A stretch of DNA of 64,000 nt, taken from contig JACKPC010000001.1 in assembly GCA_024233835.1 (NCBI GenBank), positions 1,054,001-1,118,000 of the forward strand, in the 5' to 3' direction. The stretch's first letter is position 1; the number at the start of each line of letters is the position of its first letter. Both the position numbers and the translations under genes were made by a program. Origin of the DNA: Leptospiraceae bacterium. Its GTDB lineage: Bacteria > Spirochaetota > Leptospiria > Leptospirales > Leptospiraceae. Below are positions 23,152-31,962 of the stretch, piece after piece. The notes under the pieces were generated by a model. That model worked only from the letters and a program-made list of their open reading frames with translations, ran no database searches and was not told the origin of the DNA.

Positions 23152-24006
23152 ATGAAATTTGCACTAATTCCAAAAAAAAGTCAATCTATGCAGAGAGCAA
23201 AGGTAACTTTTCTAATTCTTCTGAGCCTTTTTACCAAGTTTTTTTTTGTTAATTGTAAGTCAAGCGAACCCATAGAAAAAAATCAAAAATTCTCTATACC
23301 GGAACGCCTGGTATACTATCGGGAATCCTCTATTCCGGATGAAAATGAATTTTTTACACCGGAAAGCAGGAGGTTCACCTGCTTAAAAATCCGGAAACAG
23401 AACTCTATTCTCATCGGCGAAGAATTGGAAATCAGTGTGTATGTATACAGGGACAATTTCTTACAAAAGATTCATTCTACGTTTCCGGCTTCCACTTTAA
23501 AGAAAGTGAAAATAAGAGAAAATATTAAATCCGGCAGGGTCTATATTCATAAAAAACCACCGGGCTTTGAAATTAATTTTTTTGAATACAGAACCCGTTC
23601 TGTCAGTAGTAACGAGCTTCAAGAGGCCATCCGGAAATTTGAAACGTCTGTATTTGAGCCGGTTTTATCCATAGCAGAGGTGATTATTTTTTCAAGACAT
23701 GGAGAAAATTCCCTCTGGAAAGAAATGGAATACCGTCACGAAGGAGAAGAACGGGAATTATTCTGGAGAAATATTTATAAATCCCCTTCGGTTCCCTTTT
23801 CCTTTACCCAGTTTATTCAAATCGGAGAAAAACCCAGATACTATCGGATTGAAGACGAGAAGGAATACCTTTTCCATTCTGTTGCTTTTTCGGATTCCGG
23901 CCTGGAAGTGTATAAACAGGGAACCTATGTTGTCTATTACAATCTCAACAAAGGGGAAAAGGGCGGAAAAAAAGGCTACCCTTTAATATTGCTTAAAAAA
24001 ATGTGA
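23152..24006 (+). CDS. Lipoprotein, unknown function
   Basis: 284 residues from 23152 (an ATG at 23188 is also possible and gives a tighter signal peptide). The signal segment KVTFLILLSLFTKFFFVNCKSS ends in a spirochaete-type lipobox with Cys. The mature part is rich in Glu/Lys and aromatic residues with no known domain. It is divergent from the topoisomerase genes and ends 4 bp before gltX, with which it may share a transcript. Confidence 0.75.
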   Translation: MKFALIPKKSQSMQRAKVTFLILLSLFTKFFFVNCKSSEPIEKNQKFSIPERLVYYRESSIPDENEFFTPESRRFTCLKIRKQNSILIGEELEISVYVYRDNFLQKIHSTFPASTLKKVKIRENIKSGRVYIHKKPPGFEINFFEYRTRSVSSNELQEAIRKFETSVFEPVLSIAEVIIFSRHGENSLWKEMEYRHEGEERELFWRNIYKSPSVPFSFTQFIQIGEKPRYYRIEDEKEYLFHSVAFSDSGLEVYKQGTYVVYYNLNKGEKGGKKGYPLILLKKM

Positions 24007-24010
24007 CAGT

Positions 24011-25558
24011 ATGTTTGAGGAAGTGAGAACCCGTTTTGCTCCATCTCCCAGTGGATTTTTACATGTAGGCGGAGCAAGAACCGCTCTATTTAACTATCTC
24101 TATGCGAAGTCTACCGGAGGTAAGTTCATTGTCCGGGTAGAAGATACCGATCAGGCTCGTTCTACAGAAGCTTCGATGAAAGTGATCTTAGAATCCCTGA
24201 AATGGCTCGGGATCCACTGGGACGAGGGTCCGGAAGTAGGAGGAGAATACGGCCCCTACATTCAATCGGAAAGACTTTCCACCTACAAACAATTCACGGA
24301 ACGCCTGCTCTCCGAAGGAAAGGCCTATCGCTGTTTTTGCACTCCCGAAGAATTAGAGACCAAGAAAAAACAGGCGGAAGAAAAAGGAGAACCGAGTATC
24401 TATGATGGAACCGATGCGAATCTTTCCGAAGAAGAGATCCAGAAAAAACTGGAACAGGGTATTCCCTATGCTATTCGCCTTCACGTACCGGCCAAAACTC
24501 TCCAGGTAAATGATCTGGTTCAGGGGAAAGTAAAGTTCGATACCCGTCACCTCGGAGATTTTATTATTGTTAAATCAGATGGTTTTCCTTCCTACAATTA
24601 TGCAGTAGTAATCGATGATTATTTAATGAAAATAAGCCACGTTATTCGCGGAGTCGGCCATCTACCGAATACACCCAGACAAATTGTCATTTCTGAAGCT
24701 TTGGGTTTTCCCCTTCCTTCTTATGCCCATGTATCTGAAATTGTAGGAACGGATGGAAAGAAACTTTCGAAACGAGCCGGTGCCACATCCATACTGGCTT
24801 TTCGTGACCTGGGTTATACTCCGCAGTGCTTCGTGAATTATATGGCTTTACTGGGCTGGATGCCGGAAGATGAAGAAGAATTCATGCCGGACAAGAAAGC
24901 TGAGACCACATTTCGTATCGAGAAATGTTCCAAATCGCCTGCGACCTTTGACGTATTTAAAAAGCAAAAAGCGGATGAGGCTCTTGACTTCAATAGCCTT
25001 AGCCTCGAACAATTGGCTGAAAATTTAAATCCCAAATCTAAGCTGAACTGGCTTTCTAATAAACATATTCGTCATATAGATATCAAAGAACTTGCCGTTC
25101 AAACCCTCCCCTTTATTGAGGCAGTAGCTGAAATTCCCGAACAGGTAAAAAAAGTGGACAGCGAAGAACTTATCTCGATTCTTTCTTCTATCCGGGTGTA
25201 CCTCGACAGGTTGTCTCAGGCGGCTCCCTATATAACCGAATTTTTCCAGACAGAAATTCAGACAGAAAACGAAGAAGCAAAGAAAATGTTAGAAGGAGAT
25301 GGAGAGAAAGTGGCTCTCTTGTTTCGTAAGAAAGTTCTGGAAAAGAAACCCGCAGATGTGGAAGCTTATAAAGCCATCATGAAAGAAGTAGAGCAGGAAA
25401 GCGGGCAAAAAGGAAGGGGTTTATTTATGCCTATTCGTGTTTTTACGACCGGAAAAATCCACGGGCTTGAACTTCCTATACTCTTTTCTTTATTGGGAGT
25501 TGATAAATTACAAAAACGCATGGAGTCTATAGCTAAACATACGGGCTTGCAAGTTTAG
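24011..25558 (+). CDS. gltX: Glutamate--tRNA ligase
   Basis: 515 residues, a standard class I aminoacyl-tRNA synthetase. ATP-binding HIGH-type motif in APSPSGFLHVGGARTALFN (10-28) and KMSKS-type motif in DGKKLSKRAG (about 250). RVEDTDQARS and SYNYAVVIDDYLMKISHVIRG are diagnostic of GluRS. The C-terminal helical anticodon-binding domain is complete. Charges tRNA-Glu in the cytoplasm and also supplies Glu-tRNA for tetrapyrrole synthesis where that route exists. It starts right after the lipoprotein stop, with no visible ribosome binding site, so is probably translationally coupled. Confidence 0.97.
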   Translation: MFEEVRTRFAPSPSGFLHVGGARTALFNYLYAKSTGGKFIVRVEDTDQARSTEASMKVILESLKWLGIHWDEGPEVGGEYGPYIQSERLSTYKQFTERLLSEGKAYRCFCTPEELETKKKQAEEKGEPSIYDGTDANLSEEEIQKKLEQGIPYAIRLHVPAKTLQVNDLVQGKVKFDTRHLGDFIIVKSDGFPSYNYAVVIDDYLMKISHVIRGVGHLPNTPRQIVISEALGFPLPSYAHVSEIVGTDGKKLSKRAGATSILAFRDLGYTPQCFVNYMALLGWMPEDEEEFMPDKKAETTFRIEKCSKSPATFDVFKKQKADEALDFNSLSLEQLAENLNPKSKLNWLSNKHIRHIDIKELAVQTLPFIEAVAEIPEQVKKVDSEELISILSSIRVYLDRLSQAAPYITEFFQTEIQTENEEAKKMLEGDGEKVALLFRKKVLEKKPADVEAYKAIMKEVEQESGQKGRGLFMPIRVFTTGKIHGLELPILFSLLGVDKLQKRMESIAKHTGLQV

Positions 25559-25725
25559 ATTAAACGCTAAGTTTTCGGACCCTTTATTTATAAAATTTCA
25601 TTTTCTGACTTCGGTTCAGACAGTAAGTATTCGGTTACTGAGCGAGCGTAGCGAGTTAGAAGTATATCTTTCCCCGGAGCGGTCGCTTACGGCTGCCCGG
25701 GGAAAAGTCAAGTATCAGGTTCTTC
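25559..25725. other. Intergenic region between gltX and the frameshifted gene, with hairpin
   Basis: Convergent genes meet here. A 9-bp perfect stem TTTCCCCGG / CCGGGGAAA (25669-25677 and 25697-25705) with a 19-base loop may end transcription from both sides, though no T-run follows. Upstream is GAGCGAGCGTAGCGAG, a short self-similar repeat type also seen near 54340. Confidence 0.55.
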
Positions 25726-26876
25726 TTACTTTAAGTAATGGATCTCATTCCCGATTTTTCCATTTTTAGGATCAAACGAAACTGCCGATAAAGTATAAGA
25801 TTTTCTGGATATTAATAGATAATAATTTTCTCCAAAAGAATATGTGAAGATTACCTTCGCATATTTTCCATATTTCTCTTTAATATCAATTGTATTTAAA
25901 GACTCACCCGTTTTTGATACAAAAGAAAGCAAACTTGCTGCTGTTCGAATGGCAGGAGAATGAAGAACCCATACTCCTGCCTGTCCGGGCAAATCAAGAA
26001 TACAGTTTGTATTGAGTTTATAAATAAAATTCGGATTTAAAAATCCTGTCTGATTTTTCAATAACTGATTAGATTCAAACTCTGCTTTTTCTTCAGCCTT
26101 AAGTGAATATGCGAGAGTTCCATCTACGGATAACATTTTCCAGCAAACTGAGTAATCACAAGAACTATTTTGCAAGATAAATTTACCACAGGAGAAATTA
26201 GATGGATAAGAACTATTCGATCTTTTAATCTGTTTGGCAATCTCAGGGAAGAATTGATAGAGTAATACTTACCGTCTGAACTTATAATTTGAATATTGCC
26301 GTTCTGGAAGTCATAAGGATAAGTTGAGTCAAGATAAATAGGGGATTGTAGGTTTGGGTTTTTTGATATAATCTTTTTTTCTTCGGCAGTAATGATTGCT
26401 TTCCCCAGATCTAAAAGTTGCAGACCTGTAGTTTTACTGTGCAACCAGATATAATTCCCATTTCTTTCAAATATTCTGTAATTGTCTTTCATAGAAGCAA
26501 GGCGGATCTCCTTTAACTTTTTAGCACTTCCGGCATCATAGTTGAGTAAATAATACGTATAAATACTCATACCTTTTCCATGACTATCTTCCCTACTTAA
26601 AATACTGAGAATATCCTTACCCTGCTCTTTAATAGAGTAAACTTGAATAATTTTTCCTCTATTAAAAAGTTCTAAAAATAATCCGTATGAATAAATAACG
26701 AAGAAGAGAAAGAATATAAAATAGGAAGCAATAAGAATTCCTTTTTTTGACTCGCTTAAAAGTAACTTTTTTTCTACAAGAAATAGGATCCTATAAAAAA
26801 AAATAAAGAACCCCAGCATGACTAACATAAACAGAAAAAATATAGTGCCACTCCACTCATTTACAATATAATTCAT
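25726..26876 (-). pseudogene. Membrane-anchored protein gene split by a frameshift
   Basis: Two overlapping reverse frames (26124-26876, 250 codons, and 25726-26175, 149 codons) read as one protein. The first begins with two hydrophobic helices (about 10-30 and 45-67) and a periplasmic-type domain; it stays protein-like up to SSDGKYYSINSS and then becomes atypical. The other frame continues sensibly from just there: FPEIAKQIKRSNSSYPSN, then CGKFILQNSSCDYSVCWKM. A single-base indel near 26245-26262 would join them into about 380 residues. It is either a real broken gene or a sequencing error. No family recognised; the tail looks like beta-propeller-style repeats of a read-out protein. Confidence 0.7.
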
Positions 26877-26902
26877 ATTTTATTCACAAGCTCAAGGGGT
26901 AT

Positions 26903-28144
26903 TTATTCAACAATCTGAAATTCTGTTCGGCGATTCAATTTATTGAATTCTTCCTTTTTACTATTATGGAGTGGTTCGGTAGATCCCTTTCCTTCCGTAA
27001 CAAGACGATTTGAGTTAATCCCTTTCGAAACAAAATACTCCTTCACCGAATTAGCTCTTCTCTCGGATAAACCCTGGTTTTCCGTGAAGTCTCCTGTTAA
27101 GTCCGTATGTCCGATTACTTTTAATTTTACATCCTTGTATTCCTGTAGGTATTTTACGAGTTTATCGAGTTCGGGCAATGATTCTGATTTTAAAGTATGG
27201 GAATTGATATCAAAGTGAATATTGTTTAAGGATATTTTTTTCTTAATTTTCAAGATAAGTGCAATATCATCTTTCGGAACTTCCTTACCGGAATACAGAT
27301 CATAACTTTTTCCAATTTCCTTTCGACAAAAAATAAGACTCTTATCACTTTCATCGATCACCATAAAAGCTTCATCACCTTCCGTATTGATTTCCGGTCC
27401 CAAATTTTCTGCCTTTCCAAAACTTCCATCTTCATTGATTTTTACTTTATAAATATCAAATCCACCATATCCACCTTTACGATTGGAAGAAAAATATAGC
27501 TCCTTTCCATCTTTAGAAATTATAGTTGCTATACTTGCGGATCCTTCTTCATTTACAGGGGATGGTAAAGGAACTGCCTTTTCTTTAGATAAAGCATTTC
27601 CTTCTAGTTTTAATTTATAAATTTTAGCTTCATAAGGTTTACCGAATGGATAACGGGTGAAATAGAGTCCATCAGCGTGTACAAAGGGATTCTCTTCTAT
27701 ATCCTTCGTATTAACATTAAGCGGCATACGAACCGGTTTTGTCCATTTAGCATTTCTATACTCTGTATAATATAGATCTCTCGAAACACCCAGTCTTCCG
27801 TCCGGTAAACGAAACTCTATAGAACCATCGCGATTGGAAGAAAAAATCATGAATTTTCCTTCCTGGGAAATGTGGGGACTCTGATCATCGTAAGGAGAAT
27901 TAACACCCCTTAATATTGCCGGAGGAGTCCAGCTACCATCTTTCTTCTTTTTTGTATAAAAAATATCTGTATATTTTCCGTAACGCTTTGAATAAAAATA
28001 AAGAGTTCTTCCGTCACTACTGAGAGAAGGACCAAATTCTTGCAACTCGGTATTAATCATTCCGGGTAAAGGTTGAACTTTGAATGTGTATTCTGCAAAT
28101 ACCGGTAAAGATAGAATAAAAACTACTAAGTATTTAAAATACAT
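26903..28144 (-). CDS. OmpA-family protein with PD40 beta-propeller
   Basis: 413 residues. Signal peptide MYFKYLVVFILSLPVFA, then a series of PD40/WD40-like blades (SLSSDGRTLYFYSKR, ISQEGKFMIFSSNRDG, ISKDGKELYFSSNRKGGYGGFDIY), then a C-terminal OmpA domain (about 295-413) with HFDINSHTL, VIGHTDLTG and LSERRANSVKEYF plus NRRTEFQI. Such proteins sit in the periplasm or outer membrane and hold peptidoglycan through the OmpA domain. GGAG precedes the ATG. Confidence 0.93.
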   Translation of the reverse strand: MYFKYLVVFILSLPVFAEYTFKVQPLPGMINTELQEFGPSLSSDGRTLYFYSKRYGKYTDIFYTKKKKDGSWTPPAILRGVNSPYDDQSPHISQEGKFMIFSSNRDGSIEFRLPDGRLGVSRDLYYTEYRNAKWTKPVRMPLNVNTKDIEENPFVHADGLYFTRYPFGKPYEAKIYKLKLEGNALSKEKAVPLPSPVNEEGSASIATIISKDGKELYFSSNRKGGYGGFDIYKVKINEDGSFGKAENLGPEINTEGDEAFMVIDESDKSLIFCRKEIGKSYDLYSGKEVPKDDIALILKIKKKISLNNIHFDINSHTLKSESLPELDKLVKYLQEYKDVKLKVIGHTDLTGDFTENQGLSERRANSVKEYFVSKGINSNRLVTEGKGSTEPLHNSKKEEFNKLNRRTEFQIVE

Positions 28145-28198
28145 AAGTATTCTCCATTTTATAGTTTGTATAAAAAATCTTTTTAAATTAGACTTCTT

Positions 28199-29710
28199 TT
28201 AGAGAAATAATAATAGATCTTTACGTTTTAATTTTCCATTTGAATTTCTGGGTAACTTATTTACAAAGTGGAACTCCCTGGGAGTCTTGTACCGGGCGAG
28301 GCGTTCGGAACAATACTGTAAAATTTTTTCTGCTACCTGTGTTTCATTACATGAGTCCTGTAAAACAACAAAGGCTGCAATTAAACTGATCCCATTCTCT
28401 TTTTTTATCTCCGTAACCGCCGCATCGGATACAAGCAAACATTGTTTTAAAACTCTCTCAACCTCAAGGGGAGAAACTCTATATCCGAAAGAATTCATCA
28501 TTTCATCATTTCTTCCGTGATAGTAATAATAACCATCCTCATCATAGTGAGCCACATCTCCCGTAATAAACCAATCTCCTCTAAAACCCGTATGTTTCTT
28601 GTCTTCTACATTCCAATAACCTAACATAAGTCCGGGTTCTGTTTTATGAATAGCTATATAACCTTCCTCTCCTTTTTCTAAAGGCTCTGTGCTTTCTTTA
28701 TCTATAGGAAGCAGGCAAACTTTTCTTCCTTTTTGGGGCTTGCCCGGACTGCCGCTTCTGTAGGGAAAATTTGAGGAAGAACTTATATAAGTAGAAACTT
28801 CACTCATACCCAGTGCTTCAAATAACTCCTTACCACTTTCTCTAACCCAGACTTCATGCAAATCAGAAGTGAGTGCTTCTCCGGCACAAAGACAGTGTCT
28901 GAGAGATTGTAAATTATAATTATATAATTTAGTATATTTTAATATTCTCCTGTATAGAGCCGGCACGGCAACAAAGATGCTTACCTGTTCTCTTCCAATG
29001 AAATAAGGCCAGTATTCCGGTATACTCTCACCGGAGTAAAGAATTGATGTGGCTCCACTCGCCCAGGTATCCATCAAACCGACACCAAGAGTATAGGTCC
29101 AATTCATTTGTCCGGCGTGCAAGAGTCTATCTTTCTCCTGCAAACCGGTCCAGCCTTCTAGCATAGGGATTCTACCGAGAACCGATCTTTGTGCGTGTAG
29201 TACACCTTTAGGATAGGCGGTTGTGCCTGAGGTATATACGAGAAATGCCGGGTCATCCTTTCTTGTATTAAAAAAAACTAAATTAGATTCTTTTTCAAAG
29301 TCTACTTTTTGGATATCGAGAGAAATGCAGTATGAAGGTATTTCAGAAGGAAGCGGCAAAGATGAGTCAAATAGAACCAGGGAGGATGCCGAATCTTTTA
29401 GAAGATAGGTAACTTCTTCTTTACTGAGTTGGGGAGAAGCGGGAACTGCAACATAGCCCGAAGCAACAATAGCAAAAAAAGCAATGGCAAATTCAGGAGA
29501 ATGATTTAAGCGAATGAAAATCCTGGAACCTTTTTGTAAATTGTATTCTTTTAGCTGCTTGGATAAAGAAGCCATTTTTATAGCCAGCTCTCTATAAGTA
29601 AAAGATGCACGGATATTTTTCCCGCGTAAGAAAATAAGAGCTTCTTTATTGCCTCGTTTTTCTAAGTTTTCTTGTAAACAAAATTCAGCTAAATTGAAGG
29701 TGTCTGACAT
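28199..29710 (-). CDS. AMP-dependent acyl-CoA synthetase/ligase
   Basis: 503 residues of the ANL superfamily. P-loop-like motif LVYTSGTTAYPKGVLH (about 160-175), A5 region EALGMSEVS, A7 GDWFITGDVAHYDEDGYYYYHGR, A8 FGYRVSPLEVERVL, and the catalytic Lys near the end in NSNGKLKRKDL. The length and the motif order fit the benzoate-CoA/acetyl-CoA ligase-like group (activates a carboxylic acid as adenylate and then thioester). The substrate cannot be told. It follows the GLG1-repeat gene on the same strand but a hairpin lies between them. Confidence 0.92.
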   Translation of the reverse strand: MSDTFNLAEFCLQENLEKRGNKEALIFLRGKNIRASFTYRELAIKMASLSKQLKEYNLQKGSRIFIRLNHSPEFAIAFFAIVASGYVAVPASPQLSKEEVTYLLKDSASSLVLFDSSLPLPSEIPSYCISLDIQKVDFEKESNLVFFNTRKDDPAFLVYTSGTTAYPKGVLHAQRSVLGRIPMLEGWTGLQEKDRLLHAGQMNWTYTLGVGLMDTWASGATSILYSGESIPEYWPYFIGREQVSIFVAVPALYRRILKYTKLYNYNLQSLRHCLCAGEALTSDLHEVWVRESGKELFEALGMSEVSTYISSSSNFPYRSGSPGKPQKGRKVCLLPIDKESTEPLEKGEEGYIAIHKTEPGLMLGYWNVEDKKHTGFRGDWFITGDVAHYDEDGYYYYHGRNDEMMNSFGYRVSPLEVERVLKQCLLVSDAAVTEIKKENGISLIAAFVVLQDSCNETQVAEKILQYCSERLARYKTPREFHFVNKLPRNSNGKLKRKDLLLFL

Positions 29711-29771
29711 GTTCGGATAATGATATATGTATAAATTAGAATATTCTGAAAATCCTTATTTTTCAGGAAGC

Positions 29772-29795
29772 AAGCGAACCATATCAGGTCCGCTT
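29772..29795 (-). terminator. Hairpin after the GLG1-repeat gene
   Basis: Arms AAGCGAACC (29772-29780) and GGTCCGCTT (29787-29795), one mismatch, 6-base loop, 15 bp after the stop of the reverse-strand gene at 29811. No strong T-run, so efficiency is uncertain. Confidence 0.5.
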
Positions 29796-29810
29796 ACTGT
29801 ATATTACAAA

Positions 29811-30173
29811 TTACTTTACATATTTTTTACAGGCAGGAGAAAGTTTATCTTTATTTTCTTTCAGGCAGGCAATAATTTTTCCTTCTCCCTTTTGAACCCC
29901 TTTACATAGTTTACGAACATCCGGTGAGCAAGCTTTACGAATTCTTGCCTGTAGTTTTTCAACTTTAGAGATATAAGTTTTACAGGAACTGGACAGTTTT
30001 GCACGATTGTCTTTCAAACATTTTGTACGCTGACCATCTCCTGCTTTAATGTCTTTACAAAATTTTTGTGCATCTTTTGCGCAGGGACTCTGACCTTTTT
30101 TTTGTGCAAAAGCCGGGGAGAAGAAAGAAAGAGCCAAAAAGCTCAGGAACAACATTTTCAGTACAGGTTTCAA
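29811..30173 (-). CDS. Secreted cysteine-rich GLG1-repeat protein
   Basis: 120 residues. Signal peptide ending in FSPAFA. The mature part is two copies of a Golgi-apparatus cysteine-rich (GLG1) repeat: C-x-x-DAQKFCKDI-x-GDGQRTKCLKDN-x-LSSSCKTYI and CSPDVRKLCKGV-x-GEGKIIACLKEN-x-LSPACKKYV, each with four Cys that probably form two disulfides. Very basic overall (many Lys). The role in bacteria is unknown; it is presumably periplasmic or released. Confidence 0.88.
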   Translation of the reverse strand: MKPVLKMLFLSFLALSFFSPAFAQKKGQSPCAKDAQKFCKDIKAGDGQRTKCLKDNRAKLSSSCKTYISKVEKLQARIRKACSPDVRKLCKGVQKGEGKIIACLKENKDKLSPACKKYVK

Positions 30174-30318
30174 GAAGAACCTCCAAATTTAAGTATAGGA
30201 AAATTGTATACTCTTTCAGTTAAAAATAGTCAAGAATTTCTTTTCAAATCATAGGACAGTCAGAGGTTCTTTCTAAAAAGTCCTTGCTTTTTCCTACACC
30301 CAAAATGGAAATAAAGAG

Positions 30319-31311
30319 ATGCAAAAAGTCTTACAATTTGAACCTATCTATAAAAAGCTGGTCTGGGGGGGGTCTAAACTTAAAACCTTACTGGGGCGAA
30401 ATATTCCTTCCGAAAACATCGGAGAATCCTGGGAGATTTCTGACTACGGAAATGATATATCCATTATAAAAAATGGAAACTGGAAAGGAATGAGCCTGAG
30501 GGAATGTTATACAAAATATCCGGATTTATTTTTTGATTTTGACTATGAACTCAAAAAAGGCTTTCCTCTCCTTATCAAACTGATAGATGCCAGGGACAAG
30601 CTTTCTGTTCAGGTTCATCCGGATGCCGACTATGTACTCAAGCATGATCCAAAGAGTTCAGAAAAGAAAGAGTCCTGGTTAATTCTTCAATCAGACCCAA
30701 AAGCCAGTATTTACTGTGGCTTTTCAAAATCCAGCAGTCGAAGCTCCTATTTAAAGAAAATAAATAGCTTAAGAGCTGAAGAGGACCTACAAAAATATTT
30801 CACAAAACCAGGTGACGCATTTTTAATAAAACCCGGTACTTTGCATTCTATCGGAGCCGGAAATTTCCTCTTAGAAGTTCAACAATCCTCAGATTCTACC
30901 TACAGGGTATACGATTACGGAAGGCCGGGCTTAGATGGAAAACCCAGAGAGTTGCACCTTGAAAAGGCCCTTTCTGTAATTAATTATAACTCATCCAGTC
31001 AAAAAGACTTATTAGCGTACAGAGAAATTCCCTGCAACTTTGGAAAGCGTTTTTTACTTACACATAATCAGGCGTTTTTTCTTGACTTCATAGAAACCGG
31101 AACTGAATTTGCAGCTTCTCAACTCTCCGATAAAACGGGATTTCTGGTTCTGCATATTATTGAAGGAGAAATATCTATACCGGAAGAAGGTCTTTTTTTT
31201 AAAAAAGGAGATACATTTCTTTTGACAAATGAAGCAATAAAATCAAATCTTCTTATAAAGCCGGAAAAGGAAGTAAAATTTGCCCTTGCAGGCATGGGCA
31301 GAAGGGAGTAA
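30319..31311 (+). CDS. manA: Mannose-6-phosphate isomerase, class I
   Basis: 330 residues, a cupin metalloenzyme. Zinc ligands: Gln98 and His100 (SVQVHPDAD), Glu118 (KKESW) and His176 (GTLHSIGAG). YRVYDYGRPG holds the conserved Arg of the active site. Converts mannose-6-phosphate and fructose-6-phosphate, feeding GDP-mannose and surface polysaccharides. The 330-residue length matches the short bacterial ManA (Bacillus type). It is 5 bp upstream of a universal stress protein and probably co-transcribed with it. Confidence 0.95.
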   Translation: MQKVLQFEPIYKKLVWGGSKLKTLLGRNIPSENIGESWEISDYGNDISIIKNGNWKGMSLRECYTKYPDLFFDFDYELKKGFPLLIKLIDARDKLSVQVHPDADYVLKHDPKSSEKKESWLILQSDPKASIYCGFSKSSSRSSYLKKINSLRAEEDLQKYFTKPGDAFLIKPGTLHSIGAGNFLLEVQQSSDSTYRVYDYGRPGLDGKPRELHLEKALSVINYNSSSQKDLLAYREIPCNFGKRFLLTHNQAFFLDFIETGTEFAASQLSDKTGFLVLHIIEGEISIPEEGLFFKKGDTFLLTNEAIKSNLLIKPEKEVKFALAGMGRRE

Positions 31312-31316
31312 TTCGA

Positions 31317-31748
31317 ATGGAAAGGTTAATTAAGAAAATACTGGTACCGGTAGATGGTTCTGATAGTTCAAAAAAAGCTATAGACTATGCTATTGCCACT
31401 GCGAAACAAATTAGTGCCCATCTAACTATTTTAGAAGTAGTGGAAGATTTTGGACCGCTTCCCGGTTATTATGAAAAGGCTCCGGAAGGAGTAAATCGTG
31501 TGAACTGGATCTCAGAACAACGCTTTGAAAAATTACATCCCGATTTGGAACATGCGGGTATTAAATGGGATAGAAGAGTTTCGGAAGGTTATCCGGCTGA
31601 TATAATTTGTGAGCTTGCAGAACAAGGTGAATACGATCTGATTATTATTGGAAGCAGGGGCTTAAGTCCTCTCGGACGATTTCTTATGGGTTCCGTTTCT
31701 GATAGAGTGGTTCATCATGCCCATTGTTCTGTTCTGGTAGTCAAATAA
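31317..31748 (+). CDS. Universal stress protein, UspA family
   Basis: 143 residues. Typical start (IKKILVPVDGSDSSKKAIDYA) and the ATP-binding loop GSRGLSPLGRFLMGSVSDRVVHH (G-2x-G-9x-G-S), so an ATP-binding type USP. Cytoplasmic stress-response protein of general kind; exact role unknown. GGGAG precedes the ATG. Confidence 0.95.
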   Translation: MERLIKKILVPVDGSDSSKKAIDYAIATAKQISAHLTILEVVEDFGPLPGYYEKAPEGVNRVNWISEQRFEKLHPDLEHAGIKWDRRVSEGYPADIICELAEQGEYDLIIIGSRGLSPLGRFLMGSVSDRVVHHAHCSVLVVK

Positions 31749-31962
31749 ATTTCTGTATATTAACCTTTCATCATATTTTACGCAGGTGCTTTAGATAAAT
31801 TCTTTCCCGAGGGCGTGGCCTGAAGAGAGGCAAGGAGTCTACCGGATTACCACAGCTTAAGGAAAGCTTCACAGGCTTTTTTGGAGAGATGTATTTTTTT
31901 TAAACTTGCCCTGCAAAAAAGATAATCCATGTTTGTCTTTCATTAAGTAAGGGAGATAAGTG
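31749..31962 (+). promoter_or_regulatory. 214-bp leader upstream of the lipoprotein gene; possible structured RNA
   Basis: No gene. A compact GC-richer stretch (about 31800-31880) can pair: GCCTGAAGAGAGGC (4-bp stem), and AGCTT-AAGGA-AAGCT followed by CACAGGCTTTTTT. The T-run after a hairpin, just ahead of the next gene, is what a leader attenuator or riboswitch would show, but it matches no riboswitch class that I can name. Confidence 0.3.

Noticed and set aside
31795..31880. Possible c-di-GMP (GEMM) or cobalamin riboswitch
   Set aside because: CTACCGGATTACC recalls a GEMM 3' end and GGCAAGGAGTC a B12 box, but the remaining conserved parts are missing; left as an unassigned leader.
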